Notes: generated by a model not told the origin, from the letters alone. A DNA stretch of 64,000 nucleotides from Sulfurirhabdus sp043759595 (GCA_043759595.1 JAYVLG010000173.1:23106-87105); one strand, 5' to 3'. Shown: positions 8,037 to 17,905, counted from the first letter of the stretch. Numbers and translations are program-made.

Positions 8037-9236
8037 CTAAAACTTGAGGCCAGACAACTCAGCCACTGTTGCCATATCTTTATCTCCCCGACCAGAGAGA
8101 TTGACCAGCAAAATCTGGTCCTTTTTCATGGTCGGTGCTATTTTGGCAGCATGGGCCAGAGCATGACTGGACTCAAGCGCCGGTATAATACCTTCAAAAT
8201 GGCACAGATCATGGAATGCCTGAAGTGCTTCATTATCAGTGACCGTAACATACTCTGCACGACCGCTGTCTTTCAGATACGAATGTTCCGGGCCAACGCC
8301 CGGATAATCCAGGCCGGCAGAAATAGAATGTGTTTCAATAATCTGGCCATTATCATCCTGCATAAGATAAGTACGATTTCCATGCAGAACGCCTGGTGTG
8401 CCCGCAGATAACGGTGCAGCATGCTTACCACTGTTTAAACCTAACCCACCGGCTTCCACACCGATCAATCGCACATCCGCCTCTTCAATGTACGGGTAAA
8501 ACAGCCCAATTGCATTAGAACCACCTCCTACACAGGCAATTAACGCATCTGGCTGACGCCCGGCAATCTCGACCATCTGAAGTTTGGCTTCCTGACCGAT
8601 CACTGCCTGAAAATCCCTTACCATCATCGGATAAGGATGAGGACCAGCAGCTGTGCCAATAATATAAAAGGTGTTTTCAACATTCGTTACCCAATCGCGC
8701 ATTGCTTCGTTCAGTGCATCTTTCAATGTTTTGGAACCGCTTTCAACAGGCACAACAGTTGCACCGAGCAGTTTCATGCGATAAACGTTACTGGCCTGAC
8801 GTTTGATGTCTTCAGAGCCCATATACACAACGCATTCCAAACCATAGCGCGCTGCCACTGTTGCGCTCGCTACACCATGCTGACCAGCTCCGGTTTCTGC
8901 TATCACGCGAGGCTTACCCATTCGGCGCGCCAAAAGCGCTTGCCCGACAGTATTATTGATCTTGTGTGCACCAGTGTGGTTCAAATCCTCTCGCTTAAGA
9001 TAAATCTGTGCCCCACTCAATTCTTCAGACCAGCGTTTTGCGTGATAAATGGGGCTCGGACGCCCAACATAATGCTTTAGCTCACGCGCAAATTCAGCTT
9101 GAAATTCAGCATCTTTGGCAAAATACTCATATTGCAATCTGAGTTCATCCAGCGCCTTAACCAAGGTTTCAGCAACAAAAATACCACCATAGGGACCAAA
9201 ATGGCCCTTTTCATCCGGCTTATCATACATCTGCAT
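8037..9236 (-). CDS. trpB: Tryptophan synthase beta chain
   Basis: PLP enzyme joining indole and serine to give tryptophan. The protein is 399 residues with the PLP lysine in NHTGAHKINN (Lys92) and the glycine-rich phosphate loop CVGGGSNAIG. AGGAG lies six bases before the ATG at 9236, which is preferred over the GTG just upstream and the ATG at 9230. The start lies inside the end of trpF (14 bp overlap), indicating translational coupling. Confidence 0.97.
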   Translation of the reverse strand: MQMYDKPDEKGHFGPYGGIFVAETLVKALDELRLQYEYFAKDAEFQAEFARELKHYVGRPSPIYHAKRWSEELSGAQIYLKREDLNHTGAHKINNTVGQALLARRMGKPRVIAETGAGQHGVASATVAARYGLECVVYMGSEDIKRQASNVYRMKLLGATVVPVESGSKTLKDALNEAMRDWVTNVENTFYIIGTAAGPHPYPMMVRDFQAVIGQEAKLQMVEIAGRQPDALIACVGGGSNAIGLFYPYIEEADVRLIGVEAGGLGLNSGKHAAPLSAGTPGVLHGNRTYLMQDDNGQIIETHSISAGLDYPGVGPEHSYLKDSGRAEYVTVTDNEALQAFHDLCHFEGIIPALESSHALAHAAKIAPTMKKDQILLVNLSGRGDKDMATVAELSGLKF

Positions 9237-9846
9237 CACGCACTCCTTTCATAAACGCAGTCATTTGAGCTGCGTCCTTAATCCCTTTTGAGGCTTCTAC
9301 CCCGCTGCTCACATCTACCGCCCAGGGTCTGACATGTCGTATTGCAGCAATCACGTTATCTGCGTTCAACCCACCCGAAAGCACAACGGGTAAGGATAAT
9401 TGATCTGGAATCAAGCTCCAGTCAAAGCTTTGCCCTGTCCCGCCATGAGTGCCTTCAACAAATGCATCCAGCAACAAACCCTTGGCGCCCGAATAAGCCA
9501 GGGCGTATTGTACCAAATCTATACCCGGTTTGACTCGAACTGCTTTCAGATAAGGCAGGCCAAACTGTTCACAGAATTCAGGGGGTTCTTCTCCGTGAAA
9601 TTGCAACAAATCCAGTCTGACACGACCAATAATATCCAGCACATCCTCAGACGATGGATTCACGAAAAGACCTACATTTGTAATAAATGGCGGTAATTTT
9701 TGAAGGATGCTATCAGCTTGATCAGAAGTCACAAAACGAGGACTTTTGGGGTAAAACACCAGGCCAATTGCATCCGCACCAACTTCAGCAGCAAATAGCC
9801 CGTCTTGAACACGCGTTATGCCACAAATTTTAACTCGGGTTTGCAT
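9223..9846 (-). CDS. trpF: Phosphoribosylanthranilate isomerase
   Basis: Performs the Amadori rearrangement in tryptophan synthesis. The TIM barrel of 207 residues begins RVKICGITR with the catalytic Cys; the catalytic Asp region LLLDAF and phosphate-binding segments LSGGLNADN and DVSSGVE are present. First gene of the trpFBA-accD-folC run; the remaining trp genes (trpE, G, D, C) are not in this window, as is usual for this group. Confidence 0.96.
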   Translation of the reverse strand: MQTRVKICGITRVQDGLFAAEVGADAIGLVFYPKSPRFVTSDQADSILQKLPPFITNVGLFVNPSSEDVLDIIGRVRLDLLQFHGEEPPEFCEQFGLPYLKAVRVKPGIDLVQYALAYSGAKGLLLDAFVEGTHGGTGQSFDWSLIPDQLSLPVVLSGGLNADNVIAAIRHVRPWAVDVSSGVEASKGIKDAAQMTAFMKGVRDADV

Positions 9847-9966
9847 AATTCTCCGGCTATGGGACGTTTTATAGTACGTTGAATGTGCGCATTTCAGAAA
9901 TTACCCTGTTTCCTTCAATCCATTCTGAAAAATTGCAGCGTTACTGAAAAACACTAAAAACAGCGA

Positions 9967-10749
9967 TTATGCCAGTAACAGGTGAGGGTTGGCGAATTCT
10001 GGCAATTGAAATTTAGGATCGTAGGCTATTTTTGCGAGATATAAACCATCAGGTGCGAATGTTGGAGCAGCTTTTGTACGGTCGGTACATTCAAGCAGCA
10101 CTTTCATCCAGGAAGGCGCTTGCTTGCCATTTCCAACATAAATCAGACTTCCCACTATGTTGCGCACCATATGATGCAAAAAGGCATTTGCACATAGATC
10201 AAAAATAAAATAGTTTCCTTGCTGGACTATTTCAAGCTTGCGCAAATTTTTAACCGGGGATTTAGCCTGGCATTCAGCTGCACGGAAAGCACTAAAATTA
10301 TGCTCACCTATCAACAAGTTTGCCGCTTCCTGCATTTTTACAATATCGAGAGGTGCATGATACCACCCTACCTTCCCCTGAAGAATTGCAGGCCGCACTG
10401 GCTGATTGAGTAATATATAACGGTAACAACGATCCATCGCACTGAAACGCGCGTGAAACTCATCGGGTACGCATTGCATCCATTGAATGGAAACAGATTT
10501 GGGTAACAAAGCATTTACACCACGAACCCAGGCTGTATCAGCGCGAACAACGTCAGTCTCAAAGTGAACAACCTGTGCAAATGCATGCACACCTGTATCT
10601 GTTCGTCCTGCCGTAATCACCCGAATCGGGTGGCAAGCAATTTGTGAAAGAGCCTGCTCAAGGATATCCTGTACACCACACCCAGAAGGCTGACTTTGCC
10701 AGCCACAGAAATGGCTCCCGTCATATTCCATTCCAAGTGCAATCCTCAC
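9967..10749 (-). CDS. truA: tRNA pseudouridine(38-40) synthase
   Basis: Modifies uridines 38-40 of the tRNA anticodon arm. The 260-residue protein has the catalytic Asp in AGRTDTGVHAFAQV and the FLHHMVRNIVGSL segment characteristic of TruA. The start overlaps the end of the upstream membrane-protein gene by 4 bp. About 120 bp separate it from trpF, so trpF may have its own promoter. Confidence 0.95.
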   Translation of the reverse strand: MRIALGMEYDGSHFCGWQSQPSGCGVQDILEQALSQIACHPIRVITAGRTDTGVHAFAQVVHFETDVVRADTAWVRGVNALLPKSVSIQWMQCVPDEFHARFSAMDRCYRYILLNQPVRPAILQGKVGWYHAPLDIVKMQEAANLLIGEHNFSAFRAAECQAKSPVKNLRKLEIVQQGNYFIFDLCANAFLHHMVRNIVGSLIYVGNGKQAPSWMKVLLECTDRTKAAPTFAPDGLYLAKIAYDPKFQLPEFANPHLLLA

Positions 10750-11384
10750 AGTCTCAACAATCCTAAAACCAGCACCACAACACTTGCCAAAGCCACCAAA
10801 TCACTTAAATTAAACCGGTCAAGCGTCAGAATCAATTCCTCATTTTTAATAAGGGCGCTTTCCGACGTTTCGAAAACATCGCGCCACGACTTTTTGCAAC
10901 CCAGCTGTACTGACTGATCTGCATATTGCAATGTTAACCAGATGCGTACAGCTATCTTATCGACATTGATACCTAAATATTTAAGTGGCATCATCAGTAT
11001 ATACAGCCCACTTAACAAGTCACTTCGGGGCGTAGTTCGAAACAATAGCGCGAGGCCTGCGAGCAATAGAAAAAGTCTCCATGCCTGCACACAACCTAAT
11101 TGCAATCCCTCTAAACTCGGGCTAAAAATTCCGGCCTCAGGGTAGATTAATTCACCAGGTGTGGCATATCCATAAATCAATAATAGTGAAATGAGAAGAT
11201 AACGAGTTCGACGAATCAAGCGAGAAAATTCATTGGCTTTGAAATAGATCAGGAACACCAGCATGAACACACTTAAAATCAGCAAAGACAGTGGTTGCAT
11301 CCATTGAGTAAAAATCGCCAGAAACAACCACATAACAATCTTGGTTGCAGCATGGAGTGAGATTTGAAGCACCTGAATATTCAT
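10746..11384 (-). CDS. EcfT/CbiQ-like integral membrane protein
   Basis: A 212-residue protein with about five hydrophobic segments in the N-terminal two thirds, then an amphipathic cytoplasmic stretch, a Lys/Arg patch (CKKSWRDVFE) and a C-terminal hydrophobic tail. Layout and length resemble the T component of energy-coupling-factor transporters (CbiQ/EcfT). However, I do not see the paired Ala-Arg-Gly motifs that dock the ATPases, and there is no A or S component gene nearby. It could instead be an orphan relative with another role. An 11-bp perfect hairpin ends two bases before the ATG and no Shine-Dalgarno is visible, so the true start may be internal. Confidence 0.6.
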   Translation of the reverse strand: MNIQVLQISLHAATKIVMWLFLAIFTQWMQPLSLLILSVFMLVFLIYFKANEFSRLIRRTRYLLISLLLIYGYATPGELIYPEAGIFSPSLEGLQLGCVQAWRLFLLLAGLALLFRTTPRSDLLSGLYILMMPLKYLGINVDKIAVRIWLTLQYADQSVQLGCKKSWRDVFETSESALIKNEELILTLDRFNLSDLVALASVVVLVLGLLRL

Positions 11385-11386
11385 AG

Positions 11387-11410
11387 CTGGCTACCCGAAC
11401 GGGTAGCCAG
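11387..11410. terminator. Perfect hairpin between fimV and the EcfT-like gene
   Basis: CTGGCTACCCG pairs perfectly with CGGGTAGCCAG around a two-base AA centre. It is the only structure in the 34-bp gap after fimV. On the plus strand the stem is followed by GCAAAAAATC; on the minus strand it is followed by the start codon rather than a U-run. It may act as a transcription pause or attenuator, or it may mask the downstream start. Confidence 0.55.
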
Positions 11411-11418
11411 GCAAAAAA

Positions 11419-14364
11419 TCAACCTAATTCAGCAAGCAAGGATTTCGCATCGTCTTGCTGTTGCTGGTCTCCTTCACTCACAACTTCCTGCAGAATTTCA
11501 CGGGCACCTTCAGCATCACCCATTTCTACATAGGCTTTTGCCAGATCCAGTTTGGTAGAAACTTCCTGCCAATGATCTCCGCTTTCAACCTTGCTTTCCA
11601 CATGTGGCGCAGCTATTGTAGGAGATTCATCCATATCCAGGGTAATTCCGGAAAGATCCAGCCCTAATGATTCAGATTGAAGTGCTTCTGCTGCTTCAAC
11701 AGGCTCTTGAGATTCATCATCTAAATTGAAGTCGAAATCCAAATCCGAGTCATCACTGGTGGCTTCTAAAGAAATGGCTTCCTCAACAGGTGCAGGTGCC
11801 AGATCAACATCTGACTCAGAAGGCAATTCAAGGTCCAGATCACTTCCCAAACCAAATGTATCTTCGTTCAAATGCAACGCTGCTTCTTGTTCTTCCTGGG
11901 CTGCTGCTTGCTTCTTCTCCAAGGCTTGAGGAATGATAGTGTCCATATCAAAATCCAAACCAAAGTCTTCAAGAACGGGGGCTTCAACTTGTGGCTGTTC
12001 TGCTACATCATGAGGGGTGTGTTCTAATGATTCAGCAATACCAGTTTCAGCCTCAACATCGGAATCAGGCAATTCCATATCAAAATTCAGAATACCTTCT
12101 TCATCAGTCTCACTTTCCGGTTCATATAATGGTGTTTCTTCAGGTTCAACCACCATGTTTGTATCAGTATCCAGGGAGAAATCGAGATCTGGCGTTGTGT
12201 CATCAGCCATATCACTCATTGCAGCTACCGCACCTGCAGTACCAGCCACTCCAGCCGCAGCCATTCCCGCTGTCACAAGGCCGGAATTCTCTTTGGAGGA
12301 TTCAGCATGCGCATCAGAAGAAGCAAAGCCAGCTGCATAGAGCGGATTTTTAGGATCCAGTTCTCGACCCATTTCTGCTGCCTTTTCCCATATAGGACCA
12401 GGCTTGCCACTTTGAGCTGCATATAGCTCGCTTGCCAATGTTTCATATGCCTGGGCGTTCTTGCGTGAGGCATAGATCTCCAGCAGCTTCAGCTGAATTT
12501 CATGCCTGCCTGGATCTTTAGACATTGCTTCATTCAAAATTTCTTCAGCTTGCGCATCACGACCATAAGCCATATAAACTTCTGCTTCTGCTATCGGATC
12601 CACATCATTGGTATCTATCGTACCCAAACCAGCCTGGCTGAAATCAGTGAGGAAAGAAGTATCACCAGTATCAATCACTCCACCACCGGTATTACCCAAA
12701 ACGGTATTAGGTTTCAAATCGCCACCAGTCATAATACTGTCTTCAAAACTGGTCAATTTCTTTTTACGTCTGCTTCCTGCTACAAACAGTCCTGCCAGCC
12801 CTGCAAGCAAGACAGCACCCGCACCACCTGCGAGATAAACCGGATTACCAATTATCTCGTCATACCATGAAGCTGCTGGTTTTTCTGGTTCGGCTGGCTT
12901 GGCTTGCTCTACAGGCTTAATTTTTTCTGGCTCAGGTTTTTTCTCAGGCTCAATCTTTGCTGGTTCTGTTACCTTAGGCTCTTCAGCTGGTTTTTCTGCA
13001 ACAACAGGGGCAGGTTCCGGCGCAGGTTTTGCTTCAACTACTGGCGCAGGAGCAGGCTTGACTTCTTCAGCAGGCTTTGTAACTGGGGGCACTGCTGGAC
13101 GTTCTTTAATTGCAGCAGCCTGCTTTTGCAAGTCAGCAAGATTTTGGCTCTTAACATCTAAAAGCTTTTGCATTTCCTTGATGTTCTTTTCCAGTTCTGA
13201 AATTCGAGAACTGGATTCTTTAATCGTTTTTTCTTTCGCTGTTGACTCTTCTTCCAGGGAATGAATTCTATCTTGCAAAGCTTTTGCTTCTTTACCTGCT
13301 GCAGCGCCTTTGCCAGCTACAACTTCCCCCTTGGAAAGTTTCAGTACATCTTTACTTGACTCAGGCTTAGCAGCAGCTTTATCTTCCGCAGTAGCGATTT
13401 TCCCAGTTACTGTCTGGGTCGGTGCCTTTTGTTTCTCGACTTCAGAGCCCGCTACAACGGCAGCAAGTTTCTGCCTGTACGAATTCCAGTCAGCAGAATG
13501 CACCTTTACTTCTTTTGCTGCCTCATTCTTATCGATTGCCGCCAACTTATCAGCTTCTGGTACACGTAATATCTGACCCGTTTTCAGGCGGTTCATATTA
13601 CCTGCAAATGCTTGTTTATTGTTTTGATACAAACCGACAAGCATCTGATCCAGGTTAACGCCTTCTGGTTTCAGATTTCCGGCAATCGTGCTTAGCGTAT
13701 CGCCTTTTTTTACAGCATAATTTTCTGCTTCTTGATGAGATGCGGTCTGGGTAACATTTGAATCTTCTGCTTTAGCCGCTTTTTGTTTAGGGAATGTTCT
13801 CTCAGCAGGAGTCGTTTTAGAAGATTTAGTTGCAGCAACTTGTTTATCAGCGGGCACAGTGTCTTCTGACATATCAGATGATTTTGCTTTAGCAATTGGC
13901 GCTTCAGCGGGTATTGCCCTTACCAGGGGAACGGCTACAGGTGATACTGACTGACCTTCACCAAAACCTGGTGGATCTAATAACACGCTGTATTCACGCA
14001 GCAAACGACCCGATGACCAATTCAACTCAATCAACATATCCAGGAAAGGGTCATTGACTGGGGCAGTTGAGGATATTTTTAGATAAACCTGCCCTCCAGG
14101 TTTCCTTTCCACGCTAAATTTCAGACTAGACAAAACTGATGCGCGTTCTAGCTTGGCATCGCGGTATGCTTCTTGCGAGGCTAACTTAGCAACGAATGAA
14201 GCCACATCTTCCTTTTGATCTGCCAGTACGACCGCTTCTGCCCGTAATGGCTGACCAAGCGCTGAGGTTACAGTTAATTTGCCTAACCCAGCTGCATTCG
14301 CTGACAAAGGTAAAAGTAACAATCCCGCTGCTATCAGACTTTTTCTAATGATATATTTTTGCAC
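11419..14364 (-). CDS. fimV: FimV family pole-organising inner-membrane protein
   Basis: A 981-residue protein with a signal peptide (to about residue 25), the FimV N-terminal domain starting GLGKLTVTSALGQPLRAE, and a LysM-type domain (about 216-268). These are followed by a predicted coiled coil (about 355-420), a Pro/Glu/Lys-rich linker, one membrane span (about 508-530, followed by SRRKKK), a long acidic cytoplasmic region, and a C-terminal FimV/TPR motif ending LDLAKAYVEMGDAEGAREIL. FimV/TspA/HubP proteins organise the cell pole, type IV pili and twitching. The acidic region is low-complexity (DLDFDFNLDD type), so length may differ between strains. Confidence 0.93.
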   Translation of the reverse strand: MQKYIIRKSLIAAGLLLLPLSANAAGLGKLTVTSALGQPLRAEAVVLADQKEDVASFVAKLASQEAYRDAKLERASVLSSLKFSVERKPGGQVYLKISSTAPVNDPFLDMLIELNWSSGRLLREYSVLLDPPGFGEGQSVSPVAVPLVRAIPAEAPIAKAKSSDMSEDTVPADKQVAATKSSKTTPAERTFPKQKAAKAEDSNVTQTASHQEAENYAVKKGDTLSTIAGNLKPEGVNLDQMLVGLYQNNKQAFAGNMNRLKTGQILRVPEADKLAAIDKNEAAKEVKVHSADWNSYRQKLAAVVAGSEVEKQKAPTQTVTGKIATAEDKAAAKPESSKDVLKLSKGEVVAGKGAAAGKEAKALQDRIHSLEEESTAKEKTIKESSSRISELEKNIKEMQKLLDVKSQNLADLQKQAAAIKERPAVPPVTKPAEEVKPAPAPVVEAKPAPEPAPVVAEKPAEEPKVTEPAKIEPEKKPEPEKIKPVEQAKPAEPEKPAASWYDEIIGNPVYLAGGAGAVLLAGLAGLFVAGSRRKKKLTSFEDSIMTGGDLKPNTVLGNTGGGVIDTGDTSFLTDFSQAGLGTIDTNDVDPIAEAEVYMAYGRDAQAEEILNEAMSKDPGRHEIQLKLLEIYASRKNAQAYETLASELYAAQSGKPGPIWEKAAEMGRELDPKNPLYAAGFASSDAHAESSKENSGLVTAGMAAAGVAGTAGAVAAMSDMADDTTPDLDFSLDTDTNMVVEPEETPLYEPESETDEEGILNFDMELPDSDVEAETGIAESLEHTPHDVAEQPQVEAPVLEDFGLDFDMDTIIPQALEKKQAAAQEEQEAALHLNEDTFGLGSDLDLELPSESDVDLAPAPVEEAISLEATSDDSDLDFDFNLDDESQEPVEAAEALQSESLGLDLSGITLDMDESPTIAAPHVESKVESGDHWQEVSTKLDLAKAYVEMGDAEGAREILQEVVSEGDQQQQDDAKSLLAELG

Positions 14365-14510
14365 GTCGCCACCCTCTATTAATCTTTGGCATGGATTTAT
14401 AAAAAATCCTGTCTCACTCTTTCATAAATTATGTGCGCATTTCGAGCCAAGTTATAACTTAACATCATGAAGTTAGAGTTGCAAGCTAATCTTTGACCTT
14501 ACATTGCCAT

Positions 14511-15536
14511 TTACATTAAATATTTTTTAATCAGAATTTCAGCAATCTGCACACTATTAAGCGCCGCTCCCTTACGCACATTGTCTGAAACCACCCATAA
14601 ATCAAGGCCCATAGGGTGTGAGATATCCTCGCGAATGCGTCCTACAAACACGGGATCATTATCAGCAGCTTCGGTAAATGGCGTTGGATAACCACCAGGC
14701 ACACGCTCGTCATACACTGCTACACCAGGTGCATTTTCCAGCAAAGTGGTAGCGGCTTCAGCAGAAATTTTCTTTCTGGTTTCAATGTGTACAGCTTCAG
14801 AGTGACCAAAAAAAACGGGTACACGCACAGCTGTCGGGTTAACCATCACTGTGTCATCTTCCAGAATTTTTTGCGTTTCCCACACCATTTTCATCTCTTC
14901 CCTGGTGTAGCCGTTTTCCATAAACACGTCAATTTGTGGCAGTACATTGAACGCTATCTGCTTTGGATAAACATGGGGATCATGCGGATTCAGGTTAAAA
15001 ATCCCCATTGTTTGCTGAGCCAATTCTTCAATTGCTTCTTTTCCTGTGCCCGAAACTGCTTGATACGTAGCCACATTAATGCGGGCAATGCCCACAGCAT
15101 CATAAATCGGTTTCAGTGCAACCACCATTTGTATAGTCGAACAATTCGGGTTGGCAATAATGCCGCGATTTTTATATTGCCCGATGGCGTGCGCATTAAC
15201 TTCAGGAATAACCAATGGCACATCGTCTTCATAACGAAATTCAGACGTATTATCTATCACTACGCAACCTGCAGCCACTGCCTTGGGTGCGTATTCTCTG
15301 GAGACGCTATCACCCGCAGAAAACAAGCCAATTTGTACTTGTGAAAAATCAAATTCAGCAACATCCAGTACAGTTATCTCTTCACCACGAAAATGAATTG
15401 TTTCTCCAGCTGAGGCGCTTGATGCCAACAGGAATAAGTTACGTACAGGGAAAGATCGGCTTTCCAAAATTTCGATAATCGCATTGCCGACTGTACCAGT
15501 CGCACCCAGAACGGCGACATCGTATTGTTTGGTCAT
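14511..15536 (-). CDS. Aspartate-semialdehyde dehydrogenase family protein (second copy, Usg-like)
   Basis: A 341-residue NADP-binding dehydrogenase with GATGTVGNAI at the N-terminus. The catalytic Cys is in NPNCSTIQ near residue 130 and an active-site His region lies further on, so it is not obviously inactive. In many proteobacteria a second, Usg-type homologue accompanies asd. This one is closer to the Gram-positive/Usg type and the neighbour at 15650 is the classical gamma type. It reduces aspartyl phosphate to aspartate semialdehyde if active. A hairpin separates the two genes. Which copy carries the main flux cannot be told from sequence. Confidence 0.85.
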   Translation of the reverse strand: MTKQYDVAVLGATGTVGNAIIEILESRSFPVRNLFLLASSASAGETIHFRGEEITVLDVAEFDFSQVQIGLFSAGDSVSREYAPKAVAAGCVVIDNTSEFRYEDDVPLVIPEVNAHAIGQYKNRGIIANPNCSTIQMVVALKPIYDAVGIARINVATYQAVSGTGKEAIEELAQQTMGIFNLNPHDPHVYPKQIAFNVLPQIDVFMENGYTREEMKMVWETQKILEDDTVMVNPTAVRVPVFFGHSEAVHIETRKKISAEAATTLLENAPGVAVYDERVPGGYPTPFTEAADNDPVFVGRIREDISHPMGLDLWVVSDNVRKGAALNSVQIAEILIKKYLM

Positions 15537-15569
15537 TAATTAAAACCTATTGAATATGTGAGTGTGAAT

Positions 15570-15601
15570 TTGCTGAGCAAATCATTTAAGTTGCTCAGCA
15601 A
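15570..15601. terminator. Hairpin between the two asd-type genes
   Basis: TTGCTGAGCAA pairs perfectly with TTGCTCAGCAA around a 10-base loop. It lies in the 113-bp gap between the two aspartate-semialdehyde dehydrogenase genes. No strong T-run follows on either strand, so it may be an mRNA-stabilising or attenuating hairpin rather than a full terminator. Confidence 0.5.
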
Positions 15602-15649
15602 GGGTACGGGAGTGATAACGACTAAAAACTGAAAAAGTTTAGGAATGGT

Positions 15650-16762
15650 TTAAGCTTCTATCAAAATACGCAACATACGGCGCAGCGGCTCTGCAGCACC
15701 CCACAACAATTGATCGCCTACAGTAAAGGCTGAAAGATACTGCGGCCCCATGGTTAATTTGCGCATTCGCCCTACTGGAACGTTAAGCGTACCAGTTACT
15801 GCAGCAGGGGTTAATTCCTTCATGGTCAGTTCACGATCATTTGGCACAACTTTCACCCACTGGTTGTGGCTGGCGATGATGTCGTTGATTTCATCCAGAG
15901 GCACATCTTTGGTCATTTTGATGGTCAAAGCCTGACTATGGCAGCGCATTGCGCCAATACGTACACACAAACCATCAATCGCAATCGGATTAGCACTACT
16001 GCCCAGTATTTTATTGGCTTCAACTTGCGCTTTCCATTCTTCTTTGCTCTGGCCTGATTCTAGCTGAACATCAATCCACGGGATTAACGACCCGGCCAAT
16101 GGAACAGGCCAGGCATCAACTGGATAACGATCGGAGTTGATAAAGTCGGCTACTTTTTTGTCAATTTCAAGAATAGCCGAAGCGGGATCATCTATCAGCG
16201 ATTTCACTTCGCTATGGATTGCGCCCATCTGCTGAATCAATTCACGCATATTACGTGCACCTGCGCCAGAAGCGGCCTGGTAGGTCATGGGACTGATCCA
16301 CTCAACCAGTCCCTTATCAAACAAACCACCAATTGCCATCAACATCAGACTCACCGTGCAATTACCACCAACATAGGTTTTTATATCGCTGGCGAGCCCT
16401 TTCTTGATCACCTCTTTATTCACCGGATCAAGTATGATGATCGCTTCGTCCTTCATGCGCAACGTAGACGCGGCATCAATCCAATAGCCTTTCCAGCCGG
16501 AACTTCTCAGCTGGGGATAAACTTCGCTGGTGTAATCACCACCCTGACAAGAAATAATGGCATCCATTGCCTTGAGTTCTTCAATATTTCGCGCATCTTT
16601 AAGCGGCGGAACTTCCTTCCCGACATTGGGACCTTTGCCGCCAGGATTCGAAGTAGTAAAAAAAACCGGGTCAATCAGGTCAAAGTCTTGCTCCTGCTGC
16701 ATGCGTTGCATCAGGACAGAACCAACCATACCACGCCATCCAATCAGACCTACTCGCATCAT
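15650..16762 (-). CDS. asd: Aspartate-semialdehyde dehydrogenase (classical proteobacterial type)
   Basis: Supplies aspartate semialdehyde for Lys/diaminopimelate, Met and Thr. The 370-residue protein starts MRVGLIGWRGMVGSVLMQRM after an extra Met, has the catalytic Cys in YVGGNCTVSLML and ends near GAAEPLRRMLRIL, all hallmarks of the E. coli-type enzyme. The gene follows leuB on the same strand by about 80 bp, the usual leuB-asd-fimV order. Confidence 0.95.
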   Translation of the reverse strand: MMRVGLIGWRGMVGSVLMQRMQQEQDFDLIDPVFFTTSNPGGKGPNVGKEVPPLKDARNIEELKAMDAIISCQGGDYTSEVYPQLRSSGWKGYWIDAASTLRMKDEAIIILDPVNKEVIKKGLASDIKTYVGGNCTVSLMLMAIGGLFDKGLVEWISPMTYQAASGAGARNMRELIQQMGAIHSEVKSLIDDPASAILEIDKKVADFINSDRYPVDAWPVPLAGSLIPWIDVQLESGQSKEEWKAQVEANKILGSSANPIAIDGLCVRIGAMRCHSQALTIKMTKDVPLDEINDIIASHNQWVKVVPNDRELTMKELTPAAVTGTLNVPVGRMRKLTMGPQYLSAFTVGDQLLWGAAEPLRRMLRILIEA

Positions 16763-16840
16763 AAATTCCCTAAATCAATAAATTCTTTCATTACAGGAAA
16801 GGCTGAGTACTATACCTTCCCATTACATTGGTCACGTCCA

Positions 16841-17905
16841 TCACAATGCTGCGACTACCGCATCACCCATTTCAACGGTGCCCACCTTTCTTGTCCCTTC
16901 CACGTAGATGTCAGCAGTACGATAGCCTTGTGAAATTGCACTTTTCACTGCTGCTTCAATACGTAAGGCACTTTCTTCCTGATTAAAGGTATAGCGCAAC
17001 ATCATGGCAACCGACAAAATAGTTGCTAATGGATTGGCAATATTTTTACCGGCAATATCAGGTGCAGAACCATGTATAGGCTCGTACATACCCTTATTAT
17101 TTTCGTTCAGCGATGCAGATGGCAACATACCGATGGAACCAGTCAGCATGGAGGCTTCATCAGATAAAATATCACCAAATATATTACCCGTTAAAATTAC
17201 ATCAAACTGCTTGGGATTGCGAACAAGCTGCATAGCGGCATTATCCACATACATATGCGACAATTCAACTTCCGGGTATTGTTTTGCAACTTCGAGCACC
17301 ACTTCACGCCAAAGTTCGCTTGTTTCAAGTACATTTGCCTTTTCAACTGAACACATTTTTTTGCCGCGCTTCATCGCGATCTGGAAACCAGTATGCGCTA
17401 CGCGTCGTACTTCAGACTCACTATAGAGCATGGTGTTAAAGCCTTCACGTTCACCATTGGCATTCACCCGAATCCCGCGAGGCTGACCAAAATACAGATC
17501 ACCGGTTAATTCGCGAACAATCATGATGTCCAGACCGGCCACAATTTCCGGTTTGAGCGAAGAGGCATCTGCCAATTCTTCATACAATATAGCGGGACGC
17601 AAATTAGCGAATAAATTCAATTCTTTGCGAATACGTAACAATCCTTGCTCAGGTCGCATCGGCCGAGGCAGCTTGTCGTACTGATAACCGCCAACAGCGC
17701 CTAATAGCACCGCATCTGCAGCATTTGCCAACTTTAGTGTTGCTTCAGGTAAAGGATCACCGGCTGCATCATAGCCAGCGCCACCGATAGGGGCTTCTTC
17801 CATTTCGAACTTCAAGCCATCGCTCTGTATCGCCTTTAAAACCTTAACCGCTTGGGCGGTCACTTCCGGACCTATTCCATCACCGGGCAAAACTGCAATT
17901 TTCAT
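16841..17905 (-). CDS. leuB: 3-isopropylmalate dehydrogenase
   Basis: Oxidatively decarboxylates 3-isopropylmalate in leucine synthesis. The 354-residue protein begins KIAVLPGDGIGPEV and contains the RELTGDLYFGQPRG substrate motif and HGSAPDIAGKNIANP for NAD binding. The gene is separated from leuD by about 127 bp containing a hairpin, but stays in the leuCDB order. Confidence 0.97.
   Translation of the reverse strand: MKIAVLPGDGIGPEVTAQAVKVLKAIQSDGLKFEMEEAPIGGAGYDAAGDPLPEATLKLANAADAVLLGAVGGYQYDKLPRPMRPEQGLLRIRKELNLFANLRPAILYEELADASSLKPEIVAGLDIMIVRELTGDLYFGQPRGIRVNANGEREGFNTMLYSESEVRRVAHTGFQIAMKRGKKMCSVEKANVLETSELWREVVLEVAKQYPEVELSHMYVDNAAMQLVRNPKQFDVILTGNIFGDILSDEASMLTGSIGMLPSASLNENNKGMYEPIHGSAPDIAGKNIANPLATILSVAMMLRYTFNQEESALRIEAAVKSAISQGYRTADIYVEGTRKVGTVEMGDAVVAAL

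Noticed and set aside
8975..8995. tRNA T-loop-like GGTTCAAATCC in the trpB region
   Set aside because: No acceptor or anticodon stems can be drawn around it, and it lies within conserved trpB coding sequence.
11991..12353. Plus-strand open frames within fimV
   Set aside because: They mirror the low-complexity acidic coding of FimV and are rich in His/Gln without any domain pattern.
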